A stretch of DNA of 6,293 nucleotides from contig DKTP01000177.1 in NCBI GenBank assembly GCA_002473085.1, forward strand, positions 1 through 6,293. The letters are read 5' to 3'. This document shows, in pieces, positions 1 through 6,273 of this stretch. Source of the DNA: Anaerolineales bacterium UBA7227 (GTDB taxonomy: Bacteria; Chloroflexota; Anaerolineae; Anaerolineales; Villigracilaceae). A model generated the notes under the pieces. The model had not been told where the DNA came from. It did not search any database and saw only the letters and a list, made by a program, of their open reading frames with translations. A program made the translations under genes and the position numbers. Each line of letters starts with the position of its first letter. Position 1 is the first letter of the stretch.

Positions 1-109
1 GGGACGCACACACCCGAAACCCGTTGAGGATGTTGGAGTTGACTGGATTGCTCCAGTCGCGGAACGCACAGCGGGCGTCGTCACTAACGTCGTTGAACGA
101 CCCGCCACG
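1..109 (-). other. Putative DGR variable region (VR) in the FGE-like domain
   Basis: This block encodes residues about 394-429, from the RGGSF motif to GFRVCAS. In FGE-fold targets of diversity-generating retroelements this is where adenine-directed mutagenesis falls, usually on AAY codons of the template. Here the residues between the fixed motifs are mostly N, D, S, V, I, L and F, and 22 of the 25 codons from 398 to 422 end in C or T. GAC, GTT, AGT, AGC, GTC, TCC, ATC and CTC could each arise from AAC or AAT by changes at the first two positions only. Many of these residues (N, D, F, C) can only be encoded by Y-ending codons, so the codon count is supportive rather than proof. The GC-rich end encoding GFRVCAS is where a mutagenic-homing initiation site would be expected. 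No template repeat is in the window. Confidence 0.62.
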
Positions 110-1288
110 CTGGACGCGGATAACAGATTTATCTGCGTTCTCATCTTCACGCTTATCATCGAAACGATAAGGGTACTTAAATGCGGGAGAAGAGCCATCC
201 TTTCCCCACAAACTACGCGTCCACTCCCAAACATTGCCCGCCATATCGGCGCAGCCAAAAGGCGAGTCGCCTTGGGGCGAGTACGCTCCCACCGAAGTGG
301 TATCGCTTTTCTCCCCTTCCTCGGTATTGCATTTTTTAGCGTCGAAGGTATCTCCCCACGGATATTCATTGCCATCGAAGCCGCGTGCCGCCTTCTCCCA
401 TTCGGCTTCGGAAGGCAGGCAAAAACGGTAACCATCTGGTAATTCAGGCCGATAATTCTTATTGAGCCACGCAATATATTTTTGCGCGTCATACCATGAA
501 ACATCCACTACGGGATGCAACCTCTTGCTTTTTGCCATAATGATTGGCGCGCCCGTCTCGCGCGCCATAAGCGCGTACTGCTGGTTAGTCACAGGAAAAC
601 GCGCCATGTAATAATCGTATTTGAGTTGGTAAACAAGATGTTGAGGTTTACAGGCATCTTTGCCGAAATCAATATCATCCGCTCCCATATAGAAATCACC
701 CGCTGGTATTTTTACAAATTCCAAGCCGCCGAAAATATAAATGGGCTGCCCGCCCGGAGTTGTCTTTGCGGAAGCGGGAATAACGGGAACGGGCGCGGGG
801 AGGGTCACAGAAGGAGCGGCTGACGGCTGTTTTGAAACAGGCTTGGCAGGCAGCGGCAAAATCGCTAATGAGCCCGCCCGCAAATATAACGATTGTAAGA
901 GTCTTTCTTGTGCGCCAGGCTGGAAATAATCTGCCCATTGCCATTGTTGAAACTTCAGGGGCGGCTGACAATCATCTAGGCGCAAGGGGATAACGTAGAT
1001 TGTCCCATCTGGTTTTTCTTCGGCAAAGTTGAGGGCGCGCTTGAATTCTTTTTGGACGTATCCCTCTTTGGCGACCGATTCTTTTGAAAGACAAACAAGG
1101 ATGGCGTCCGCATCGCGCAATGCCTTGAAAATCTCCACCTCCCAATCCATACCGGGCAACAGATTCGCTTCATCCAGCCAGGGTTCGATCCACGGCTGGG
1201 ATTTAAGCGCAGAATACAACTTCCGAACGGCAGGCTTATCTTCTTTCGCGTGACACAGAAAAACTTTCAACGGTCTCGGTTCGGGCAT
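1..1288 (-). CDS. TIR domain fused to FGE/SUMF1-like (C-type lectin fold) domain, probable DGR target protein; C-terminus cut by window edge
   Basis: The frame from ATG at 1288 is open for 429 codons to the left edge, with no stop. Residues about 7-122 look like a TIR domain: KVFLCHAKEDK at 8-18, WLDEANLLPG at 37-46, DWEVEIFKAL at 48-57 and AILVCLS at 62-68. E50 aligns with the catalytic Glu of NADase TIRs such as SARM1, so NAD(+) cleavage is plausible. Residues about 145-182 form a Pro/Ala/Ser-rich linker. Residues about 183-429 are FGE-sulfatase-like: FVKIPAGDFYMG at 191-202, RFCLPSEAEWEKAARG at 288-303, GNVWEWTRSLWG at 351-362, RVQRGGSFND at 391-400 and NGFRVC at 422-427. The catalytic cysteines of true FGE, which follow the RGGS motif, are absent, so oxidase activity is unlikely and ligand binding is more likely. 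There is no signal peptide, so it is probably cytosolic. The tail looks like a DGR variable region. GC is clearly lower than in ruvB. The domain calls are firm; the immune role is inference. Confidence 0.88.
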   Translation of the reverse strand, partial: MPEPRPLKVFLCHAKEDKPAVRKLYSALKSQPWIEPWLDEANLLPGMDWEVEIFKALRDADAILVCLSKESVAKEGYVQKEFKRALNFAEEKPDGTIYVIPLRLDDCQPPLKFQQWQWADYFQPGAQERLLQSLYLRAGSLAILPLPAKPVSKQPSAAPSVTLPAPVPVIPASAKTTPGGQPIYIFGGLEFVKIPAGDFYMGADDIDFGKDACKPQHLVYQLKYDYYMARFPVTNQQYALMARETGAPIIMAKSKRLHPVVDVSWYDAQKYIAWLNKNYRPELPDGYRFCLPSEAEWEKAARGFDGNEYPWGDTFDAKKCNTEEGEKSDTTSVGAYSPQGDSPFGCADMAGNVWEWTRSLWGKDGSSPAFKYPYRFDDKREDENADKSVIRVQRGGSFNDVSDDARCAFRDWSNPVNSNILNGFRVCAS

Positions 1289-1323
1289 GGCAGGTTCCCC
1301 GGCGGATGATGAGATTTGCCCCG

Positions 1324-1329
1324 ATTATA
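1324..1329 (-). promoter_or_regulatory. Candidate -10 box for the TIR-FGE gene
   Basis: The minus strand reads TATAAT, a perfect sigma-70-type -10 hexamer, with 35 nt between it and the start codon. The predicted transcription start is near 1317, giving a leader of about 29 nt with a weak GGGGA-type ribosome site 8-12 nt before ATG. No good TTGACA-like -35 sits at 16-18 bp spacing. The nearest candidates, TTGAAA and TTGAAG within the heptamer array, are at 13 and 20 bp. This would give the gene its own promoter, independent of ruvB. Confidence 0.4.
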
Positions 1330-1340
1330 AAGGAAAATTA

Positions 1341-1375
1341 CCTTTCAACCTTCAACTTTCTACATTCAACCTTAC
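1341..1375. repeat. Five-unit heptamer array at the ruvB 3' end
   Basis: On the plus strand the units are cctttca, accttca, actttct, acattca and accttac, all in 7-bp register with consensus near ACYTTCA. The array overlaps the ruvB stop codon (1372-1374) and runs towards the TIR-FGE promoter. Its sequence differs from the arrays at 3684-3753 and 6274-6293, but the period and the position just downstream of a stop codon are the same. It resembles in style the short tandemly repeated heptamers described in cyanobacteria. No function is evident. Confidence 0.6.
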
Positions 1376-2391
1376 AACAACCTCGGCTGGCCCTCGTCCT
1401 TCCACTCGAAACCCAGATGCTCATACGCGGATTTGGTCGCCACACGCCCCTGCGGGGTTCTATCGAGGAAGCCCAACTGCAAAAGGTACGGCTCGACCAC
1501 GTCCATGATGGTGTCCTGCTCTTCGCTGATGGAGGCGGCGATGGTGTTCAATCCCACCGGGCCGCCGTCATATTTTTCGATGATGGTCTTCAGGACGCGG
1601 CGGTCCACGTCGTCGAGGCCGAGCGGGTCCACCTGAAGCAGGTCGAGCGCGTCCCGCGCGACCGCGCGGCGGACGCGGCCGTCCGCGCGCACCTGGGCGA
1701 AGTCGCGGACGCGGCGCAGCAGGCGCAGGGCGACGCGCGGCGTCCCGCGCGCCCGACGGGCGATCTCCTCGACGCCGGGCGCGTCCGCCTCCACGTTCAG
1801 CATGGACGCGGCCCGCGCGACGATGGCCTGCATCGCGGGCTGGTCGTAATAGTCCAGCCGATAGACCGCGCCGAAGCGCGCCCGCAGCGGCGCGGTGACC
1901 AGCGCCAGCCGCGTCGTCGCGCCGACGATCGTGAAGCGCGGCAGTTTCAATCGGATGGAGCGCGCCGAGGGCCCCTTGCCGATGACGATGTCCAGCGCGA
2001 AATCTTCCATGGCCGGGTACAAAACTTCCTCGACGGCGCGGCCGAGGCGGTGGACTTCGTCTATGAATAACACGTCCCCGGCTCGAAGGTTGGTGAGAAT
2101 CGCCGCCAAATCCCCCGCGCGTTCGATGGCGGGTCCCGCCGTCACTTTGACGTTGACTCCCATCTCGTTGGCGAGGACGTGCGCGAGGGTCGTCTTGCCG
2201 AGGCCGGGCGGCCCGTAGAACAGAACGTGGTCGAGGGCTTCGCCGCGCTTCTTCGCCGCGGAGATCAGGATGGATAAATTTTCCTTCACCTGGTCCTGGC
2301 CGATCAGGTCGGCGAGTTTCTGCGGGCGGAGGGCGTTGTCAACCTGGTCGCTCGGTTTGGCGGCGGGGTCGAGGGGACGGGGTTTTGGCAT
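1372..2391 (-). CDS. ruvB: Holliday junction branch migration ATPase RuvB
   Basis: This 339-residue protein has normal RuvB length and is complete. RuvB is the hexameric AAA+ motor that, with RuvA, drives branch migration of Holliday junctions ahead of RuvC cleavage. Visible motifs are the N-terminal [13 protein letters not shown] (20-32), Walker A GPPGLGKT (60-67), Walker B LFIDEVH (108-114), the family block [12 protein letters not shown] (124-135), sensor 1 GATT (157-160), the arginine-finger block PLRARFG (168-174), sensor 2 ARGTPR (214-219), and a C-terminal winged helix with [10 protein letters not shown] (276-285) and RTPQGRVAT (311-319). The start MPKPRPLDP at 2391 was chosen because the frame upstream runs into the adaptor gene with unrelated sequence, and because length and N-terminus match the family. 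ruvA and ruvC are not adjacent, which is common. A terminator lies upstream, so ruvB is probably transcribed separately from the efflux genes. Confidence 0.97.
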   Translation of the reverse strand: MPKPRPLDPAAKPSDQVDNALRPQKLADLIGQDQVKENLSILISAAKKRGEALDHVLFYGPPGLGKTTLAHVLANEMGVNVKVTAGPAIERAGDLAAILTNLRAGDVLFIDEVHRLGRAVEEVLYPAMEDFALDIVIGKGPSARSIRLKLPRFTIVGATTRLALVTAPLRARFGAVYRLDYYDQPAMQAIVARAASMLNVEADAPGVEEIARRARGTPRVALRLLRRVRDFAQVRADGRVRRAVARDALDLLQVDPLGLDDVDRRVLKTIIEKYDGGPVGLNTIAASISEEQDTIMDVVEPYLLQLGFLDRTPQGRVATKSAYEHLGFEWKDEGQPRLL

Positions 2392-2397
2392 GGAGCG

Positions 2398-2403
2398 ATT
2401 ATA
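2398..2403 (-). promoter_or_regulatory. Candidate -10 box giving a leaderless ruvB mRNA
   Basis: The minus strand reads TATAAT, with six bases between it and the ruvB ATG. With standard spacing (hexamer at -12 to -7) the transcription start would fall on the A of the start codon at 2391. There is no Shine-Dalgarno-like sequence in the intervening CGCTCC, which agrees with leaderless translation. No recognisable -35 is present: that position lies inside the terminator hairpin of the upstream gene. Confidence 0.42.
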
Positions 2404-2410
2404 ACTTTGA

Positions 2411-2450
2411 TTCAAAAACCAGGTCTCTGCGGGAAACCTGGTTTTTTGAA
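2411..2450 (-). terminator. Intrinsic terminator after the adaptor gene (possibly bidirectional)
   Basis: The core at 2417-2443 folds on the minus strand as an 11-bp stem with one G-T pair and a 5-nt loop (CCGCA). The arms are AACCAGGTTTC and GAGACCTGGTT. It is followed by further T residues and flanked by complementary A and T tracts that lengthen the stem on both sides. It starts three bases after the adaptor stop codon at 2454 and separates the efflux unit from ruvB. The A-tract on one side and T-tract on the other would allow termination in both directions, although no plus-strand gene is seen. Confidence 0.82.
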
Positions 2451-2453
2451 GGG

Positions 2454-3605
2454 TTATTCCATCGGCTCGAAGGTGATCTCCACCGTCATGCCCCATAGGA
2501 CGCGCGGGTCGGCGTTTTTGACCGTGACGTAAACCGTGTATAGCACGTCGCCGCTCTGGAGATGGGACGACCGGCTGATGGCCGCGACGACCCCGTCCAG
2601 TTTGAGGCCGGGCAAGGCATCGGGAACGAAGCTGGCCGCCTGACCGACGGCGAGGTCCACGACTTCGAGCTCGGTGACGTCGGAGGTTTCGACCACCCAC
2701 GCGGAGGCGTCTATGACCGACACTGCCCGCGCTTCCGGCCCGACCTGCTCGCCGGCTGAAACAGCCACATCCGCCACCTGACCGTCGAACGGCGCCCGCA
2801 GAATGTAGTTGTCGAGCGCCGCTTCCGCCGCCGCAACCTGCGCCTGCGCGTTTTCGAGACGCGCCTCGGCCAGCGCGAGTTGATCCTTGTTGACGCCGCC
2901 GGTCGAGATTTCGTACTGGCGGCTGGCTTCGGCCTCGGCCGCGAGCGCGGCGTCCAGCGCGGCGCGGACGGCGTCGCGCTCGCGCGTGACTTCCTCGAGT
3001 TTGCGCGCGGCTTCGTTGTAGTCTTCCTGGGCCGTTTCGAGTTCGTCTTCGGCGGTCTTGCGCCTGGAGTTGTCCTTATCGAGGTCTTTGTATTTATCGA
3101 AGTCGGCCTGCGCGTCCGCCAGGTCTTCGGCGCGGTCCGCGAGGTCTGTTTTGGCGTCTTCGATGCGATCGTCAACCGCGTCGAGGTCGAGGCGCTCCCA
3201 TTTGCGTTCCGCTTCGGCGCGGGACTTCTGGGCGTCCATGTAGGCGCTCCATGCCGCGGCGAGGTTCGCGCCTCCCGTGCGGTTGAGGGAATCCAGGGAC
3301 TGCTGGGCGTCGAGAAGCTCGAGTTTGGCGGCGGCCAACCCGGCCTCGGCCTGGCTCGCGTTCGAAAGGCGCGCCAACACGTCGCCCGCGCTGACCTGGT
3401 CGCCGATCTTCACGTGGACCTGTTCGACGATTCCGCGCGCTTGAAACGACAGATTCGCCGCGCGGACGGGCTTGATGTGTCCCTCCGCGATGACCGCGTT
3501 CGGCGGAACAGGCGCGGCTTCAGCGACAGGCGCCTCGGTCGCGGGAGTTCCGCAGGCCGCGAGCGCCAACGCAAAAACGAAAAATAGAACGATTATCTTT
3601 TTCAT
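2454..3605 (-). CDS. HlyD/RND-type periplasmic adaptor (membrane-fusion) lipoprotein
   Basis: This 383-residue protein is complete. Residues 1-18 are a lipoprotein signal peptide: KK, then a hydrophobic core, then lipobox LAAC with C18 as lipidation site. An Ala/Pro/Glu-rich tether follows. The first half of the lipoyl-like domain is at about 41-82 ([20 protein letters not shown]). A long charged Ala/Glu/Asp-rich coiled-coil hairpin fills about 85-265. The second lipoyl half begins at [12 protein letters not shown] (269-280). A beta-barrel region covers about 301-380. Members link an ABC permease to export of a substrate across the envelope. The start is supported by a GGAGA ribosome site at 3612-3616, six bases before ATG. 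It follows the FtsX-type permease gene by 148 bp on the same strand, and the pair resembles MacA/MacB-like efflux units. The substrate cannot be told from sequence. Confidence 0.93.
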   Translation of the reverse strand: MKKIIVLFFVFALALAACGTPATEAPVAEAAPVPPNAVIAEGHIKPVRAANLSFQARGIVEQVHVKIGDQVSAGDVLARLSNASQAEAGLAAAKLELLDAQQSLDSLNRTGGANLAAAWSAYMDAQKSRAEAERKWERLDLDAVDDRIEDAKTDLADRAEDLADAQADFDKYKDLDKDNSRRKTAEDELETAQEDYNEAARKLEEVTRERDAVRAALDAALAAEAEASRQYEISTGGVNKDQLALAEARLENAQAQVAAAEAALDNYILRAPFDGQVADVAVSAGEQVGPEARAVSVIDASAWVVETSDVTELEVVDLAVGQAASFVPDALPGLKLDGVVAAISRSSHLQSGDVLYTVYVTVKNADPRVLWGMTVEITFEPME

Positions 3606-3683
3606 ATCATGTCTCCAAAGTCATACTCGACGCGTCCTGGCGGTCTGCCGCCTTGCGCCAGAGAGCGCAAACTACGCTCCACT
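3606..3683. other. Spacer between permease and adaptor genes, non-repeat part
   Basis: Apart from the adaptor ribosome site at 3612-3616, I see no gene, hairpin or clear promoter in these 78 bp. With the heptamer array beside it, this makes a 148-bp gap within what is probably one transcript. Confidence 0.5.
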
Positions 3684-3753
3684 TCCAAATCTCCAATCTC
3701 CATTTACCAATTACCGCTCCCTGCTCCCTGCTCTCTGCTCTCTATTCTCTTCC
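3684..3753. repeat. Ten-unit heptamer array abutting the permease stop codon
   Basis: Read on the plus strand in strict 7-bp register, the units are tccaaat, ctccaat, ctccatt, taccaat, taccgct, ccctgct, ccctgct, ctctgct, ctctatt and ctcttcc. The array ends at 3753 and the permease stop codon (TAG on the minus strand) begins at 3754-3756. The units drift gradually from a CTCCAAT type to a CTCTGCT type, as expected from stepwise duplication and mutation. The plus strand is nearly free of G, so the mRNA strand is purine-rich. The CTCTGCT type recurs at 6274-6293. Function is unknown. Confidence 0.75.
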
Positions 3754-6195
3754 CTACTCATACGCCAATACTTCCCGAATCGTCATCGTCGCCGCGTTGC
3801 GCGCCGGGACGACGGAGGCCACTGCCGAAAGCGCCAGCGCCAGTCCCAGCCAGATGGCGTAACCCATCCACGTAAAGTGGACTTCGATCGGCGTCTCGAA
3901 AACCGCCACGCTGACGATCGTCGAAAGCAGGTACGTAATCGGGACGGACAGGAGGATCGCCAGCGCAAACGAGATCAACCCGATCACCACGCCCTCGGCG
4001 ATCACGGTCCGCATCACGGCCCGGTCGTCCGCGCCGATGGCGCGCGTAATGCCAATCTCACGCGTCCGCTCCAGCACGTTCATGCCCATCGTCCCAGTCA
4101 GCCCCATCGAGCCGACGATGGCCGTCAACACCGCCATGATGAGCAGGAACGCGACGAGGATGTCGAGGCTTTCGACGGCGACGTCCAGCGAGGCGTTTCC
4201 CGCTTCGGCGTTGTGCAATTTGAAGCCGCGCGTCCGCAGGAACGAATCCAATTCCTCGGCTTTCGCGTCCTGGTAGGCGCGCGCGTGGCGGTCGGTGACA
4301 ATGCGGAACATGTAGGCGCGGTTGGCGAGATTGGTCGTCCGTGAAATATATTCGTACGGCGCGTAGGCCAGCAGGCCTTCGCGGTCCACAAATTTGAAAA
4401 TCCCCACAACTTCCCAGGTCTCCTCCTTGCCGCGCGCCAACACCTTCAAAAAGTCGCCGGGCTTCAGGGCAGGATAGTATTTGTAAACCGCCTCGCTGAC
4501 CGCGAATTTGCGCACGTCGCCGGGTTCGATCCAGCGTCCCTGCACCAGGATCGGTTTGATCAGTTCGCTGTTGGCCGGCGGCGCGAAGATGTTCAGGTTT
4601 TCCAGCACATGCCCGTCCGCGTTCAACAACTCGCCGCTCAGAAACTGCCAGCCCTCCACGCGCTCCACGCCCGGAGCCTGCATGAGCGCCTGCTCCATTT
4701 CGCGCAGGCGGTACGGCGCGTCAAAATCCACCGACACGTCCGCGACGAAATAGCGGCTGATGGCGCCGATGTAATCGTGCAGGGTGACCCGCACGTTGAA
4801 AACTGAGATGACGATCGCGCCGCCCATCGTCAGCGTGAACAAGGTGAGGATGAGCCGGCTGCGGCGGCGGAAGGTGTTCCGCAGCGAGATGACGAACGGA
4901 CGCGGGATGTGAATCCCGCGCTTCGCGAGCAGGATCGTGAAGCGGGTCTGGATCCACTCCCAACGCGAGACGCCCCGCTTCTTTCCCGACTTGCGGCGGC
5001 TCATTTCATCGCGGGCCGCCTCCCCGCTGATGGCTTCCACAACGGTGACGCGCGCCCCGCCGAGGATGGGAGCGAGTCCCGCGATCAGGGGGACGAGCAG
5101 CCCAACCAAAGCCTGGATCAGAATCGCCAGGGGGACGATGCGATAGCCCAGCAGGGTGAAGTTCAACTCGCTCGCGATGTAAGCCGACAGTCCATATGCG
5201 CCCTGTCCGCCGAGCGGAACGGCGATCGCCAGCGCCAGCGCGCCGAACGACAGGATCAGCGCGAGGTACATCGCCAGCACCTGGCGGCTGCGTCCGCCGA
5301 CGAGTTTGATGACGCCGATGTGACGCGTGTGCTGTTGAAGCAGCGCGGCCAGTGTGTTCGCGATAAGCGAACTCGAAAGGAAGACGATCAGGATGCCCAG
5401 CGCGAGCAGGATGCCGAGAATGGCGTTGACGGTGGTCGCCAGCGGATGCAGGTGCGTCTCGGCGAAGCGCGAACGGACGACGTACGCGCCGCCCTTTTCG
5501 AGGTCAGTCTTGAGGTCGGCGCCGAGCGCGCGGATGTGTTCGATGTCGTCGCCGCCCTCGGAGACGGTGGCGTAGACGCGGTTGTAGGTCGTCGGCTCCT
5601 GCAAAAATTGAAGCGTGTTCCGGTCAATGTACGCGTAGGGCGCGGCGAGGAAGTCCCCCGCGCCCATGGCGATATCCTGCACCGAGCCGACGAGCGGCAT
5701 GGATTTGACCGAGCCGTCGGGGAGCTGGAACTCGATCATGTCGCCCACGTCCGCTTTGACGCGCGCGAGGGCGTCGCGTTCGAACGTCGCCTCGCGCTTG
5801 CCCGGGATGGCTTTCCCCTCGATGGGGACCAGCAGGTTGATCTTGTTGCCTTCGAAATCGTCGAAGGCGGCCATTTCCAGTACGGTCCAGCGGGTGGAGC
5901 CTTGCACGCGGGCGCGGATGCTGAACACGCGCCGCCCTTCGGCCTCGTCTATACCATGATGGTCTCGCACCGATTCGAGGGTGGAATCGTCAAAGTCCGC
6001 CATGCGCAATTCGATGTTGGCCGGGACGTTGGCCGCGTAACTGGCGCTCATGTCGTTGGAGATGATGACATACGTGCCGGCGATCACGCCAATGGAAAAC
6101 ACGCCCACCGCGATGGAAAACACCACCAGCAGCGTGCGGGCCTTGTTATCGAATAGATCGTGGATGACTTTGCGCCATCGAGGTCGGATTGTCAT
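3754..6195 (-). CDS. Tandem FtsX/MacB-type ABC transporter permease
   Basis: This 813-residue protein is complete, with two copies of the MacB-like periplasmic plus FtsX module. Predicted membrane segments lie at about 21-45, 257-286, 306-329, 353-381, 447-470, 676-704, 731-760 and 774-798. Large extracytoplasmic domains fill about 46-256 and 471-675. The FtsX coupling motif is clear in the second copy (ERTREIGITRAIGA, 709-722) and degenerate in the first (HTRHIGVIKLVGG, 289-301). The C-terminus (ARNAATMTIREVLAYE) is typical of the family. Such permeases use mechanotransmission to move lipids, lipoproteins or peptides rather than forming a classic channel. The ATPase partner is not in the window; it is probably upstream past the right edge. 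The adaptor gene follows. The start at 6195 has no Shine-Dalgarno sequence: an 8-bp tandem repeat runs directly into the ATG. RPRWRKVIHDLFDNKARTLL is a normal cytoplasmic start for the family. Confidence 0.94.
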   Translation of the reverse strand: MTIRPRWRKVIHDLFDNKARTLLVVFSIAVGVFSIGVIAGTYVIISNDMSASYAANVPANIELRMADFDDSTLESVRDHHGIDEAEGRRVFSIRARVQGSTRWTVLEMAAFDDFEGNKINLLVPIEGKAIPGKREATFERDALARVKADVGDMIEFQLPDGSVKSMPLVGSVQDIAMGAGDFLAAPYAYIDRNTLQFLQEPTTYNRVYATVSEGGDDIEHIRALGADLKTDLEKGGAYVVRSRFAETHLHPLATTVNAILGILLALGILIVFLSSSLIANTLAALLQQHTRHIGVIKLVGGRSRQVLAMYLALILSFGALALAIAVPLGGQGAYGLSAYIASELNFTLLGYRIVPLAILIQALVGLLVPLIAGLAPILGGARVTVVEAISGEAARDEMSRRKSGKKRGVSRWEWIQTRFTILLAKRGIHIPRPFVISLRNTFRRRSRLILTLFTLTMGGAIVISVFNVRVTLHDYIGAISRYFVADVSVDFDAPYRLREMEQALMQAPGVERVEGWQFLSGELLNADGHVLENLNIFAPPANSELIKPILVQGRWIEPGDVRKFAVSEAVYKYYPALKPGDFLKVLARGKEETWEVVGIFKFVDREGLLAYAPYEYISRTTNLANRAYMFRIVTDRHARAYQDAKAEELDSFLRTRGFKLHNAEAGNASLDVAVESLDILVAFLLIMAVLTAIVGSMGLTGTMGMNVLERTREIGITRAIGADDRAVMRTVIAEGVVIGLISFALAILLSVPITYLLSTIVSVAVFETPIEVHFTWMGYAIWLGLALALSAVASVVPARNAATMTIREVLAYE

Positions 6196-6247
6196 AGTCT
6201 AATGGTCGGGTAGTCGGGTAGTCGGATGGTCGGGTGGTCAGATGGTC
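6192..6247. repeat. Seven-unit 8-bp tandem array running into the permease start codon
   Basis: In the mRNA sense (minus strand), the units are GACCATCT, GACCACCC, GACCATCC, GACTACCC, GACTACCC, GACCATTA and GACTATGA, in unbroken 8-bp register with consensus near GACYAYCC. The last unit contains the permease ATG (6193-6195). The array occupies the place where a ribosome-binding site would be expected, and no AGGAG-like sequence is present. Confidence 0.72.
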
Positions 6248-6273
6248 ATCTTGACCGCAATCCTGCTCTCCGT

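Noticed and set aside
696..971. Open frame on the minus strand with an ATG inside the TIR-FGE gene
   Set aside because: It is a different frame from the TIR-FGE reading, which is continuous from 1288 to the left edge with recognisable motifs throughout. This frame has no domain signature.
976..1173. Short minus-strand open frame inside the TIR region
   Set aside because: Out of frame with the TIR motifs (KVFLCHAKEDK, AILVCLS), with composition typical of a shifted reading.
1..1288. Annotation as an active formylglycine-generating enzyme
   Set aside because: No sulfatase gene is nearby, the catalytic cysteine pair is missing, and the domain is fused to TIR with a diversified tail.
1306..2070. 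Plus-strand open frame of 254 codons opposite ruvB
   Set aside because: It is antisense to a clear ruvB gene in very GC-rich DNA, where stop codons are rare in all frames. The Arg/Asp/Ala-rich product has no motif.
2392..2700. N-terminal extension of the ruvB frame to 2700
   Set aside because: It would overlap the adaptor gene and terminator, the sequence is Arg-rich with no RuvB similarity, and ATG at 2391 gives normal family length.
2880..3587. Plus-strand open frame opposite the adaptor coiled coil
   Set aside because: Mirror product of the repetitive Ala/Glu/Asp codons of the coiled coil; no start signal or domain.
3684..3753. CRISPR-like array
   Set aside because: Units are only 7 bp with no spacers; it is a simple tandem repeat. 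The same applies to the 8-bp array at 6192-6247.
4909..6156. Plus-strand open frame of 415 codons opposite the permease
   Set aside because: It is antisense to the membrane protein. The translation is Asp/Arg/Gln-rich without motifs, as expected from reading GC-rich coding DNA backwards.
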